In this document: positions 1-11,378 of the stretch, one piece after another
Numbering within the stretch: the first letter of the stretch is position 1
Layout: each line of letters begins with the position of its first letter
Assembly: GCA_047495785.1 (NCBI GenBank)
Contig: JBLDXI010000031.1
Coordinates: 1,612,001-1,676,000, forward strand
Direction: 5' to 3'
From: Lepidodermella squamata
Lineage: Eukaryota > Gastrotricha
Length of the DNA: 64,000 bases
Notes under the pieces: generated by a model
The model's database searches: none
Told to the model about the DNA's origin: nothing
The model's input: only the letters and a program-made list of their open reading frames with translations
Made by a program: the position numbers and the translations under genes

Positions 1-1370
1 AGCTTCGAATTGAGCAATGTCAGCTGAGCAGCATATTCTGCAAAAAAGGACAACGCTCAATTACTTTGAGAACAATATATTCATTGTTGGTCCGTCTACA
101 ACGATAAATGGGCAGTCGAAATCGATGAGCTTTGACCTACAACACAATAAAGTACCTTTAGGACCGCGTCGACTTGAGTAAGAATGCGTCACTGATACAA
201 AGTAGTCATCCCGGTAATGAACGAACGGGGAGCCACCACGGAGGAACAAAGAACCCGTGTTCGCCTCCTCGCTACCGATAACAAACGAGCAATCCACCTC
301 GCGTGGTTCGTCATTGCGATAGGGCATGAACTCGCATTCCATAACGCGCAGGTTGGGCAGGAATTCGTAAACAAGGCGCAAGCGGCCATTGAAAACCCAT
401 GGTGACCAGTTCTTGGCCACATTCGGCAGTTTCAGGGCTGGCCCAGTTTTCATCGAATATAATATGTTATCGTCCGATGACCATAGAAAGGGCCGCCTGA
501 ATAAAGCGAAAAAGCTCAAACTTGGAAGTTATAACAAGAAAGTTCCCCATGAATGCCTTGATAACTCTCTGCGAAACAAATTGTTCGCAAATAGACCCAA
601 AGCTCCCAAGCTCTCCATAATTAAGTAGAAATAACAAAACCAGTTTTGGATAATATAGAAGCTACCAATGCGCCCAATTTTCTTTCTGCGTACCTTAACA
701 GAGTCCTGCCACCGTAGTAATGAGCGTTGGTGACGGCCAAAAATATGGTGCCATTCAACTCGAATATTCTCGCATCTTCAGGTCCGTTATACCGCCGCTC
801 TCCTATTGGGCTTGGAATGCCCAGAAGATGGCCCGATTGAGGGATAATTTGCATCTTTTCATTTAGTTCAATCGAATATACCGAGCTGTCTTGATATCGA
901 TTCAGGCCGTCGTTGAACTGGTTCCAAACTCGTATCGCACATCGAAGAACACCCTTGTAAGGCGTACATGAACTTTGCATCGGAAACGGCCCCTCGCCTG
1001 AGAGCCATTTCTCGGAAGCTCGTACGTGGTCTGCGTACATATTCCGAACATGGCTTCTAACCGCTTCTTTGAAGTCGAATACAATCGAAGTGGTAACATC
1101 AGCTGAATCCTCGCTGATTTCATGACAGGATTCTCGTTTAACACTCGCGCTGCTCAAACTGAACTTGAAATGGCGATCGCCATTGACAGAAATTACAAAT
1201 CTGCCGTTACCCGCATCACTGACAGACGTAGCGATGGGTTCTAGTACTGGATCATTTCTTGCCCTTAATGGAGAGTTACTGTATTGAGTCAATGTAAACA
1301 GCAGCGAAAAACATGCTGATCCGACGAAAAGAAAAGCCAATGCTTTTAGCCGGCTTTCGAAGAGTACCAT
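1..1370 (-). CDS. Beta-propeller carbohydrate-active type II membrane protein, copy 1 (partial)
   Basis: This is the first of four tandem paralogues and is cut by the window edge. I read exon 1 as 1370-694, exon 2 as 496-156 and the start of exon 3 as 37-1. All have GT/AG borders and the same phases as the complete copies. The N-terminus is short and basic, then has one hydrophobic segment (about residues 10-28), which suggests a type II Golgi or ER membrane protein with a lumenal domain. Conserved signatures are SHVRNMYADHVRASE, GPEDARIFELNGT, KNWSPWVFNGRLRLVYE and LRGGSPFVHY. The GPED, KNW and RGG triad is typical of five-bladed beta-propeller mannoside phosphorylases and mannosyltransferases (GH130 and related GT families). 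The family placement is by motif only; the substrate is unknown. Exon 4 lies outside the window. Confidence 0.72.
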
Positions 1371-2040
1371 CTCTTAGGAATTGAGCAGTGGGAACGTTTT
1401 TTTCGAATCATTCAGCCCGTTAGTGGCTATGCCTCGATATCAAATATTAGCTATCTAGGGCTACCTTAGAACAAAAATATAAGAAAATGAAGATAATTGG
1501 GCCACGCGAAACAAAGAAATGCGTCGATAAATTCTTCGATAAAGAATGGCATCAAATTTTTATGATCGAACGTATCGTCAATCCTATAATACGTTGTTGC
1601 ATTTCATAATTAAAGACTTTCGACAAAAGAGCCTTGCCTGGGTATCGATCACTTGGGAAGTCATTGTGCAATGTCGAGAGATAAAACAGCTATACTTTGA
1701 TTTGATTTAGAGACTCTCTTTAGGCTGGGCTTCATTTTCATTTTAACCCTGTTAGATCTTGCAAACCTCAGATTCATGGACAAGCCGAACTTAACTTTGT
1801 ACATGTTTTCGATTAACGTCAGCTTGGAGATTCCGCTCCGTCTATTCCGCGCTCATTTCTGAGCCCTCGAAGCGTTCTATTTCATGAATTTTTTAATTTC
1901 CCAGCACTTACTTTTGTGATTAGATTGATTTGTTAAACTGAAACTAATATTTAATTTGAATCAAGAAAGAGACTACAGAGCTTCTAAGGCGTACAATGGC
2001 AAAAGCAGTGACTAGAGGTACAGTATAGCAAAGGCGTCTG
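1371..2040. other. Intergenic spacer between propeller copies 1 and 2
   Basis: This spacer separates the 5' end of copy 1 from the 3' end of copy 2. It should hold the promoter of copy 1 and the 3' UTR of copy 2. I see no ORF, RNA gene or repeat in it and no convincing TATA box. Confidence 0.5.
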
Positions 2041-3802
2041 TTAGCTTGTGACTTTGGACATGCTCTTGTTTGCAAAATATCTGTCAATTTCTCGGCCATT
2101 AACTTCTAAGAGCCACTTTTCCATTACTCTCGGCAAGGTGATCACGTTTTTACTTGCGCACGACTTATCCGATTTGATGGCCTTTCCTGTGGAACAAAGG
2201 ATAATAATTTAGGCAGATTGGGAATCGACCAAAGAACTCACGCAAAAGCTTCTCGAATCCAGCAAGTCTGATGATAAGGCAGTGATTGTCGTTGAGACCA
2301 GCTGTGAAAATCAGGCTGTTCGATGACTCCATGAACAAACCTGTGCTAAACAGAATTGGCTTATCGGCGAGCCACTCAGCTGTTGTCACGTTTATCATGG
2401 TGTCAGGGTCTATGAATATCGGCGAAGTGACGAGTACGATTCGGTTGCGCTTAGCATTGAGCATTGTAAGCTGGGCAGCATATTCTTGCGAAAAGATCGA
2501 ATGACCGTTAACAACAGGTTTTACCAAAATTATGCCGGTTTTGCTTCCAAAATAGATAATATTCTAACGAGGCTAGTAATTAGCCAACTCATTTAGTTGG
2601 TTTTCGAACTTTGAACTTGGTAAATTTCTGTAACCTCATGATTACTAGTAATTAATGGTGACCTACCGACAGGGCCAAGCCGCCTCGTATTTGTATGGGT
2701 CACCGAAATGTAATAGTCACCGTCGTAATGGACGAATGACGAACCTCCTCGCAACACCAAGTCATTTGTACCACCTTCTTCGCTGCCTACGACGAACGAA
2801 CAATTGACAATTCTCGGGTCGTCATTGTGATAAGGCCTAAAGTCGCACTCCATTACGCGTAGGTTCGGCATGATTTCATAGACGATTCGCAGCCGGTTGT
2901 TGTAAACCCAAGGGGCCCAGTTTTTGGCGGCGGACGGCAGTTTTAGCTTATCGCTAACTTTGATCGAGTACAACACATTATCGTCCATCGACCACAAGAA
3001 TTGCCGCCTAGCAATTAGTATGGTGAAAACCGAATTTTAATCTTACTGAAGTTGGATACGAGGCATGCGAAAGATTGACTAACCTTAGAAATGTAGTGTT
3101 GTAATAATGGGCATTTGTGAAAGCCATGAAAGCTGTGCCGTTTAGTTCGAACATGCGTGCATCTTCTGGCCCGGTATACACCGGCTGTTGGATCGTACTT
3201 GGAATGCCCATGAGATCACCAGACCCAGGTATAATTTTCATATTTCCATCTAACCTCACCGTATACATGAAGCTGTCCTGATATCGGTTCAATTTGATAT
3301 CTTTAGTCAGCCGATTCCAGACTCGAATTGTGCATAAGATCGAGCCGTCATGCGGCATGCATGGGCCTTGCATTGGAAACGGCCCTTCGCCCGAAAGCCA
3401 ATTCTCCGAAGCTCGGACATGATCGGCATACATGTTGCGAACATGACTTCTTACCGTTGGCGTGAAATCGAATAAAATCGAGGAATTAACCCGTGTTCTC
3501 GCTTCTTTGAGGCTCTTGCATGTGTGAGAATTGAAATGCACCCCGCTCAAATTAAAGTAGAAATGTCGATCCCCTTTTGCCGATACCAAGAATTTCCGAT
3601 CGTATGTAGTATTTTCCTTCGTTGAATTTGTTGTTAAATTGAAGGCTCGAGTTGGACTTTGGCTTGGCATTGTTCGCACAGGTTCAAGAGAATTGTTGTC
3701 TTGCCTAAGGAAAACAACTAGCCCCAGCGTTGCTGATAGAATTAAGATGCAAGAGAAAAGTTTGACATGGTTTTCCAATAGCGTCATCTCCTTCAATTTC
3801 AC
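2041..3802 (-). CDS. Beta-propeller carbohydrate-active type II membrane protein, copy 2
   Basis: This is a complete four-exon gene: 3802-3084, 3007-2667, 2484-2242 and 2186-2041, 482 residues if translation starts at 3802. The Met at 3787 is an equally good start and aligns better with the other copies. A membrane anchor covers about residues 14-33, followed by a variable stem with several N-glycosylation sequons. The lumenal domain holds GPFPMQGPCMPHD, YTGPEDARMFELNGT, KNWAPWVYNNRLRIVYE, LRGGSSFVHYDGDYYISVTH and TSPIFID. Exon 4 encodes a conserved tail containing MEKWLLEVNGREIDRYF. The motifs point to a GH130-like beta-propeller acting on mannosides or similar glycans; that function is inference. 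The gene lies in a same-strand array with copies 1, 3 and 4. Confidence 0.75.
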
Positions 3803-4920
3803 GCCATCCTACAAAACGTTTTGAAAATGAAAACTTTACGAAATCGGCTTGAATATTATTGAACTTTACGGCAAACAAGCGCGAGAAAGTTGGAGCCTGT
3901 GTGGCTGAGCCATATTTATTTAGGACCAAACTAATTTTAGAAAGTCAATGTATAGGCGAAAGAGAAATACCGAAAAATAAAGTAATCGATTATTCTCCCG
4001 ATGCAATAAAAATGTGATGACCCAGCCAGTTTCAAACACTGCTCTATTTAATGCATCGGTCTTTCGATCTTTTCGGCAAATACGAGGTAGAGTAGAGTAT
4101 CGATCACTATTAAATGTTCCAAAATAAGTTATAAGACTTTGTAAAATTCAGGGTAGAAACAAAGAATACTCGAGGCCCGCTTTGTAATCAAAAAAGAAAC
4201 GAATAAAAAATATTAAAATTTCCTGATAAAATGGCCTTGGAGAACGAAAACGAAAAGCGTTGTATTTTGTCCTTTTTCCAGATGAATGATGCCTTAACGA
4301 AAATGTACAATTTGGAAGGTAAGAAAAAAGGCGCAGGCACAGCACGAAAAGGGTCTCTTGGTAATTGCGTTCTTTAAAAAGGGGCACAAAAGCATTCGCA
4401 CCAGAAAAAATCGGATTTTTAAGCATGAATTCAGATTTAATTTTGACAATTGTTCACTTGGGATACCTTGCAGGGCCCTAATTGAGGGAATTTCACAAGC
4501 TGAAACCTCAATTTGTTATCACTTTAATCATGGCGATTTTTTCTGGTTTTGTCTAACTTTATTTTGGTGAGGCGTCTAAGGTAAACATCGACTGTGCGCA
4601 TAGAGTTGATGATATACAGTACGATACCAGTTTTGAAAATAAGAGCAGCTGAAATACAAGCTCTCTACTTATTTACTGGATCTTGCAGATATTACACATA
4701 GATCGTGTATGAGCTATGTGGTCTTTAAGCGGTCAGACAACAAATTCACCATTAGCTGCGGCATTTTTGGATTTTCGATCATGAAACCTCACACGAATTC
4801 TGTCATTCATGATTTCGTAACGGTACGTTGAATGAAAAATACTGCGCATCAGCTCATCCAATGTCGATTAAAAAAAGACTGACAAATGATTAAAATACTT
4901 TTTATTTGAAAATAAGCAGT
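3803..4920. other. Intergenic spacer between propeller copy 2 and arrestin gene
   Basis: The spacer holds the upstream region of copy 2 and the 3' UTR of the arrestin gene, including its AATAAA signal. A 92-codon minus-strand ORF (4426-4148) has no recognisable domain and an AT-rich, low-complexity composition, so I do not call it a gene. Confidence 0.45.
4901..4906 (-). terminator. Polyadenylation signal of the arrestin gene
   Basis: The top strand reads TTTATT, which is AATAAA on the minus strand, about 15 bases past the arrestin stop codon. Such a short 3' UTR would be compact but possible. Confidence 0.5.
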
Positions 4921-6281
4921 TCAAGGAGACTCCATCCATCCCTGATTCACCGGATTCGGCTGAGTGCTATGGATGTGGTCCAAATCCCACAGAACAGGCA
5001 GTTGCGATGAAAGCACGTCTTCGAAGCATTGAGGGGGAGCGTCGGTGATATTGAAATTCTGAAGGCCGAAATGGATCATAGGCGAGAAATCAGGCGGCCC
5101 GTTCGACTCACTCTCGCCAACACCGGTCCATGGCATATTCCCGAGATTGACGCTCTTTCTACCTCGCATCGCCTTCTTCTCTTCATAGGGAATCGTGGCG
5201 ATTGCAATTGGTAGATAAACGATCATGTCGAAAACCATGGGGATATTCAAAGTTACTTCAATGTGATAGGACACCTGAATTAAAGGTGAATTTATCGATG
5301 GCGGGAGTAGGTCTGGCAGTTCGCAGGTAACTTGAGCCTCGGCGTATTTTCCAACTTCAAAATCGCCTTCAATTGGCAGGTTGAAATTCTTCCGCTGTGT
5401 CTTCTTGTCGGTTTTCGTTAAATACGTTATACGTTGGATCAAGCTGGCGTACGGCTTGGCGGCATACCCGGAATTGTTGCAGCAGATCCAGTTCAGACAG
5501 ACAGTTTCACCGGGGCAGTAAGCTGCTCGGTCGGTTTGGGCGTTTATTTCGAGGGGTTTCTTTCGACATCCGCAACAATGAGTGATTGTGCATGCATCTG
5601 AACCTCGAACAGGAAACTAAGAAGGGAAACAAATCATTAGGAATAAGAATGGGAAAATTGGAAAAATGAAAATAATGATTGAATGAAATTCGGATTGCTT
5701 ACCATAAATCTCGCAATATTAACATCGATCGGTTGTACGATTTTGATTATATGCTGAATTCTCTCGGTCGGGTACAATAGCATCCATCTATTGGGCGGAA
5801 ATTCAGTCTCAATCCAATAGCGAATGTAACCGTTTGCACCTTCGAAGGATGTCGAGAGGCTAAAAGGATCGCTACGTCAGAAAAATCTGAAATCAATCTA
5901 TATTTGAGTGACATACTTTTCAGGTAGCTGAAAGGCGAAATTTAAACAAAATTCGTTGGCGTTACTTGAAGTACCAGGATCGATAGAAGCTTCGTGTTGT
6001 AAAAGGATGAGTTCCTGGCCAGAGTTTCGATGTAGGAGTGATGCTGTTTTGATTAGAGGACACGATTCTTCTAATAATTTATTCGAGCTGGAGGCTTCTT
6101 TCTTAACAGGATCAAGCCATTCTGTCTTTGTATAGCCTCGGAAATAAACTTTCAGAGCCTCGACTCGTTTCTCCTCGCATTGGACCAAACACTGACCACT
6201 GACTAGCTCGCCAGCGTAGAAAACATTCCTGTCGTTGTCGATTTTGATCTGAAGGCTCGCCATACCCAAGGCGTTCATCAA
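4921..6281 (-). CDS. Alpha-arrestin (arrestin domain-containing protein)
   Basis: There are three exons: 6281-5917, 5871-5703 and 5616-4921, with introns of 45 and 86 bp and consistent phases, giving 409 residues. A second in-frame Met at 6260 (MASLQIKIDN) is the likelier family-type start. The arrestin N domain begins with NVFYAGELVSGQCLV and runs to LSTSFEGANGYIRYWIE. The C domain contains the Cys-rich CCGCRKKPLEINAQTD segment and AAYCPGETVCLNWICCNNSG, both typical of ARRDC proteins. Alpha-arrestins are cytoplasmic adaptors that link membrane proteins to ubiquitin ligases and endocytosis. No PPxY motif is visible in the C-terminal tail (ends WMESP), so NEDD4-type binding is doubtful. It interrupts the tandem glycan-enzyme array without an obvious functional link. 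Confidence 0.88.
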
Positions 6282-7243
6282 TTTAAACTTAATTCTTCAT
6301 TCAGGTGTCAGAGTCAGTGGTAAATAATGACGCAGTACTGGGGAATGAAAACGCAGCGTCTAGGTAAATAAATGCACGCGTATATGTTATATTCATCATC
6401 ATAGGCCGTAGTGCTATTCAACGAGGCGACTCACGACCGTGAGTAGCAGCCGTAATTTGGTTAATACATACAAGTTACTTTGCTATTCTTAGCGCATCGC
6501 CATGCTTAAGCCCATAACAGCTTGATACTACGAGTTCTGAAAAAAACAGGTTTTGCTATGGCGGTCGCTAGTAAAATACCGCAATAGGGAAGTTTATTTT
6601 GAGGAATTAGCCCAGCTAAAGTTTTAAGGCTCACTGTGCTAATACTTACAAACCGAGTATGATTGATTATTGCTATAAAAAACAAGCCGTTTGTTCAGCG
6701 TTTTTTTCGGCTGTTCTATTCGCGTATTAACCAGCGAGATGAGCGATTTATTATTTATAGCCCACCGGTATATGTATATGTATTAGGTATTAGGCATGTA
6801 GTACCAGGGGAGCATTGCAGATGCATTATGGTCGATATATAGCTTGGCGCGCTTATATTCGCATGCAGCAGTGCCCGTAGATCAGGTAAAATCAATCGGA
6901 GCCAAATCAGTGGCCAAATCATTCACAAATTTGGCGTTTGAGATTCGTCTGACGTCGCACTTGGAGGGTGGAAAAGTGAGACAGTTGCGCAAACCAGGTT
7001 ATTTAGGTTTTGTGATAACGAGAGCTTTTCCTATCGGATACCTGAAGAGCTATGAGACGCGCTGGAATTGGACGTTTCCCTTCGATTTTAGACTAACCTG
7101 AATGAAATGAACCTTCAGCTAAATAATATGGAAAAGCGAGTATTGTCCGCGTTTATTTCTTCGAGGTAATTAATTACCTAAACGATATATTCTCTTCGGA
7201 AAGCACTTTTGTGATGCTAAGAAACATCGATATTAGTTCATTT
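6282..7243. other. Intergenic spacer between arrestin gene and propeller copy 3
   Basis: It holds the arrestin upstream region and the 3' UTR of propeller copy 3. A short plus-strand ORF (6844-7101) shows no domain. No repeat or RNA gene was recognised. Confidence 0.45.
7152..7157 (-). terminator. Polyadenylation signal of propeller copy 3
   Basis: TTTATT on the top strand reads AATAAA on the minus strand, about 87 bases past the copy 3 stop codon. Confidence 0.4.
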
Positions 7244-8807
7244 TCAGCTGATATCAATCTTAGGGACGTGTCTGCCGAGATAATATCGGTCTATCTCTTC
7301 GCCATTTGCTTGCTTCAGCCACGTTTCCATGCGCATTGGGACGTCGTTTAATTGCTTAGCGGTACAGTTACTCGCGGCAGCAGCTCTATCTGCATCGATG
7401 GCAGCACCTAATTCAGAAATAAGTAGAGACCTCGAGTAAGATGTACCTACAATCTACCTAGCAAATCTTGAAACCCAGTCAGCCTAATGATCAAGCAGTG
7501 ATTGTCATTGAGCCCAGCCGTGAATACCAGGCTATCAAGTGACTCGACAATCAAGCCAGTCGCGAACAGAATCGGCTTATTTGACTGCCATTCCGTACTC
7601 GGAACACCGAACATTGCTTCTATGTCGATGAATATCGGCGATGTGACTAGAGCAACACGGTTGAGTTTAGCATTCACCATAGTTATCTGAGCGGCGTATT
7701 CTGCCACAAATATCAACTGAAAGACAGCGCTTTGCGATAAATTTAGGACCTACCGACAGGACCATCTCTGTTATGATGAGAATGAGTCACGGTTATGTAA
7801 TACTCGTCCCTGTATTGAGCAAGCGAAGAACCTCCTCGTAAGATCAAACCCCCAGTATCGCCTTCGCTCGAGCCGATAATGAAGACGCAGTCAACAAGTC
7901 TTGGCCCTTCAGGCTCGTAGGGCAGGAAATCGCATCTCATAACTCGAAGGTTCGGTAGCAATTCATAGACGATTCGAAGGTTTTTTTCGTAAACCCAAGG
8001 AGCCCAGTTCTTCGCCGCGATTGGGAGATTCAGCTTTGGGCTAACTTTGATTGAATACAGGACATTTTCACTCAATGACCACAGATATTGCCGCCTATTG
8101 ACGAGAAAATGGTGACTGTTCGTATCAATCCGAAATCCAATTTAAGCTTACCTGAGTGAGTCACTGCCATGATTATGAGCGTTAGTAAAGTCTATAAACA
8201 TTTTTTCATCGATAACGAAGAGCCGCGGATCCTCAGGCCCAGTGTAGTATTCCTTTTGAACTGCAGATGGTATGCCTAGTATGTGGCCACTGCCAGGTAT
8301 GACTTTGAGATACTGATCAAGTTTAACCACGTAGATGAAGCTATCCTGGTATCGGTTGAGCGGCTTTTGCATTCGGTTCCAAATTCGTAGGGTGCAGACT
8401 AGAACATCCTTTTCCGGGAGACAAGGGCCTTGAAATGGGTAAGGCCCGGGTCCTTTGAGCCAGTCTTCACCTCGAACAACGTCTGCGAACATATTTTTCA
8501 CATGATTGTTGATTTCAGGGGTGAAATCGAGTAGAATCGAAGTTGTGACGCTAATTGAAGATTCATTTGTTCGGCAGGAATATGGGTCGTAGTGAACACC
8601 TCGTAAGGTGAAGTTGAAATGACGATCGCCACGAGTTAATATCACAAACTTGGCTTCCTCATTTTGGACCATGGAATCGTTGGCGAAAATCGGGATGATG
8701 TGGCTTTGAAAGTAGTTGAGGCGATAGAAAATGAGGCATATAGACGTTATTGCAATGATCGATAGCAGTAAAAAGGCGTAGAATTTTAGCGAAGGTGATT
8801 TAGTCAT
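7244..8807 (-). CDS. Beta-propeller carbohydrate-active type II membrane protein, copy 3
   Basis: A complete four-exon gene: 8807-8152, 8094-7754, 7700-7458 and 7407-7244, 467 residues. Exons 2 and 3 have exactly the same lengths (341 and 243 bp) as in copy 2. The N-terminus MTKSPSLKFYAFLLLSIIAI is a signal anchor. Key motifs are YTGPEDPRLFVIDEK, KNWAPWVYEKNLRIVYE, LRGGSSLAQYRDEYYITVTH and TSPIFIDIEAMFG. Here the propeller motif is GPEDPR, the form most like GH130-type enzymes, whereas copies 1 and 2 have GPEDAR. The tail carries METWLKQANGEEIDRYY. Expected location is the secretory pathway lumen; substrate unknown. Confidence 0.75.
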
Positions 8808-9215
8808 AGCGTACTGATTTCCATCAGAACATTTTACGTCTATTATAGGTGCAGCAGCTTCTACATCCGAAATAGTAGGCGATTCGTTGTAGTGAATGGC
8901 CTTTCATAGCCTTGTTTAGCCGCTATGCATTTTCGAGCACAGGTCGATTCATTACACTATTCACAAGTACGCTTCTTTGAAACTCGTAAATTACCTTCAA
9001 TCGAGTGCTGGGGTTCAAAAATAATCTGCGCGTCGTCCCCATGTGAACAGCTATAATATAATAATTACGTTATGACTCGATTCACACAAACCTTCGTAAA
9101 ATGATGACACCTTACTGGTTATCTTTGTCAGCTCGGTGAAGTCAGTACAAGCCAGAAGTGCCGATAAATACTTAACGGAAAAATTACTCGCAATAGGTAC
9201 TATTGGCTCGAAGCG
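8808..9215. other. Intergenic spacer between propeller copies 3 and 4
   Basis: A short spacer of about 400 bp with the promoter of copy 3 and the 3' UTR of copy 4. No other feature seen. The short ORFs running from 9136 and 9203 overlap the antisense of exon 4 of copy 4 and are not credible genes. Confidence 0.5.
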
Positions 9216-10778
9216 CTATCGAGGACATTCAAAAATCCTGTCTATTTTTGGAACAGCTCTGTCTACAGTTTGCCTGTCGATTTCTTCACCGTTCACTCGT
9301 CTCAGCCACTCTTCCATGCCTTGAGGCACCGAGCCAAGTTTTGTTACATTATTGCATTGCATTTCAGCAGACTTATCGGCTTCCATGGCAGATTCTAAAC
9401 CGATTCTAACATTTTAACAAGAAACCCTATGATAATGCGGCTTACGAATGATCTCAGCGAATCCAGTCAATCTGACGATCAAACAATGGTTGTCGTTAAG
9501 CCCAGCAGTGAAAACCAAACTATCATAAGATTCCATTATTAAACCGGTTGCGAATAGTATCGGCTTCTGCGCGAGCCACTCTGTACTCTTTACAGTGAGC
9601 ATGGTGTTGATGTCGATAAATATCGGCGAGGTAACCAGGATTATGCGATTCAGCCGTGCATTCAGTACCGTTAGTTGGGATGCGTATTCTGAATAATTCG
9701 GTTATAATGAGATTAAAAATGAATATTCCCGTCTTACCAACTGGCCCCAGTCTGCGCATGTTGGTGTGAGTGACAGATATGTAGTAGTCACCCTGGTACT
9801 GAACTAAAGAAGAACCGCCTCTAAGCAGTAAAGCTTCAGTGCCACCCTCAATCCGCCCTACAACAAATTTTGAGCAATCGACAACTCGAGGGCCATCGAC
9901 GGGGTGAGGTAGAAAATTGCATTGCATGATTCGCAAATTCGGCATAAATTCGTAAACTATCCTTAGTTGGCCGTTGTAGACCCAGGGTGCCCAGTTTTTT
10001 GTTGCTTGATACAGCTTCATGTCTTTGTCTACTTTGATGGTGTACAACACGTTTTCGGCCATCGACCACAGAAATTGACGTCTATAGGCATAATTGAATG
10101 AGAATTTTGGAAGGATCATTGCCATAATATTCACCTTAATGACGATTTCTCGCTGTAGTGATGGTCATTTGTGAAATCTATATAGATAGTCCCGTTAACA
10201 TCGAAAATTCGCGGATCCTCCGGCCCGGTCGCCCTATCATTCTGAACCGCAGAGGGTATCCCAAGCAGCTGGCCACTTCCAGGAATGTACCGAAGGTTTT
10301 GGTCGAGTTTCAAGACATAAATTGAGCTAGCTTGGTATCGATTTCTCGTCATCTCCGGAATCCGATTCCAAACCCGAATTGCGCATAGCAGCGAATCCTT
10401 GCTGGGTATACATGGTCCTTGCATTGGGAATGGGCCTGGGCCGGTTAGCCACGACTCGCTGAGGCGGACATGTTCCGCATACATGCTCTTGACATGGTTG
10501 TTAACAAGCGGTGAGAAATCGAATAGAATCGAGGTTGTGGCTTTTCCTTTTATTTCTTTGAGGCCGCAATTGTTTGGGTCGAAATGGAAGCCTCGGAAAA
10601 CGAATGTGAAGAACCGATCACCTTTAGCTAAGATTTGAAATGTAGACTTTCCCGTGCTTAGGTATTGAAGTTTTGAGGTGTAATCTGTTGAGCTTAGATT
10701 GAAGAAGGCGAGGCAGATTGTAACGAGGACCACTGCCGGTAGTATACAGATCTTGAGCCGTTGTGAGGTTAGCGTCAT
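9216..10778 (-). CDS. Beta-propeller carbohydrate-active type II membrane protein, copy 4
   Basis: A complete four-exon gene: 10778-10135, 10081-9738, 9688-9446 and 9394-9216, 469 residues. Exon 2 is 344 bp, one codon longer than in the other copies: a Lys is inserted in the CSKFVVG segment. The anchor is MTLTSQRLKICILPAVVLVT. Motifs are TGPEDPRIFDVNGTIYIDFT, KNWAPWVYNGQLRIVYE, LRGGSSLVQYQGDYYISVTH and TSPIFIDINTM. The tail contains MEEWLRRVNGEEIDRQT. As with copy 3 the motif is GPEDPR, so copies 3 and 4 form one subgroup and 1 and 2 another. The next gene on this strand is a fucosyltransferase, which fits a glycan-modifying neighbourhood. Confidence 0.75.
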
Positions 10779-11378
10779 TTTGATCGGCTAAACACTGTGT
10801 AGATCCACTATAGTCCACCAAAACTTGTCAGCTCACTTGGCATTTCTACATGTTTTTCCAGCGATAACGTTCGATAACATGAATTCCTAAAGACGCCGCA
10901 GCGCGCAGCTTTATGCTCATACAAAACATGTTACGCTTAAATAATTCAACCGGAAAAATAGTGCGTACTTTTGATAACTACACGGGAACGAGTCTATCGA
11001 TGTAGAACAATTGTTTGTTGAGCAAAGTATTGTTTCGAACTTTGCATTAATCTTTTCAGATTTTTCGAAATCAAGGGACCTAGTTAAACGATCGTCTTTA
11101 CTAAAAAAACTCTTTTGCATTGTCACAGTTCCAATTACTTTCTGATTCCCTGAACCCTGAAGTTTTAATCGCGCTCTAGTTGATTGAATATATTGGTTAT
11201 TGGTCAATGACAGCCGTACCGCTCACGCCAATGAAGTCATTTTGCTTAGATATCAATTCCTTCGATAACAAAACGATTCATTCAACATATCATATTCATT
11301 ATTCAAAGGAAAGCCCGGACAACACGATAAAACAAGGTTCCGTTTATTTTTTTTTGTCTAAAAATGAGATCAATATTT
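10779..11378. other. Spacer between propeller copy 4 and fucosyltransferase gene
   Basis: It contains the copy 4 upstream region and the fucosyltransferase 3' end. ORFs in both orientations between 10917 and 11419 lack domains and are AT-rich; I do not call them. Confidence 0.45.
11343..11348 (-). terminator. Polyadenylation signal of the fucosyltransferase gene
   Basis: TTTATT on the top strand is AATAAA on the minus strand, about 30 bases beyond the stop codon. Confidence 0.45.

Noticed and set aside
4148-4426. 92-codon minus-strand ORF
   Set aside because: Rich in Phe and Arg from AT-rich DNA, with no domain and no paralogue in the window.
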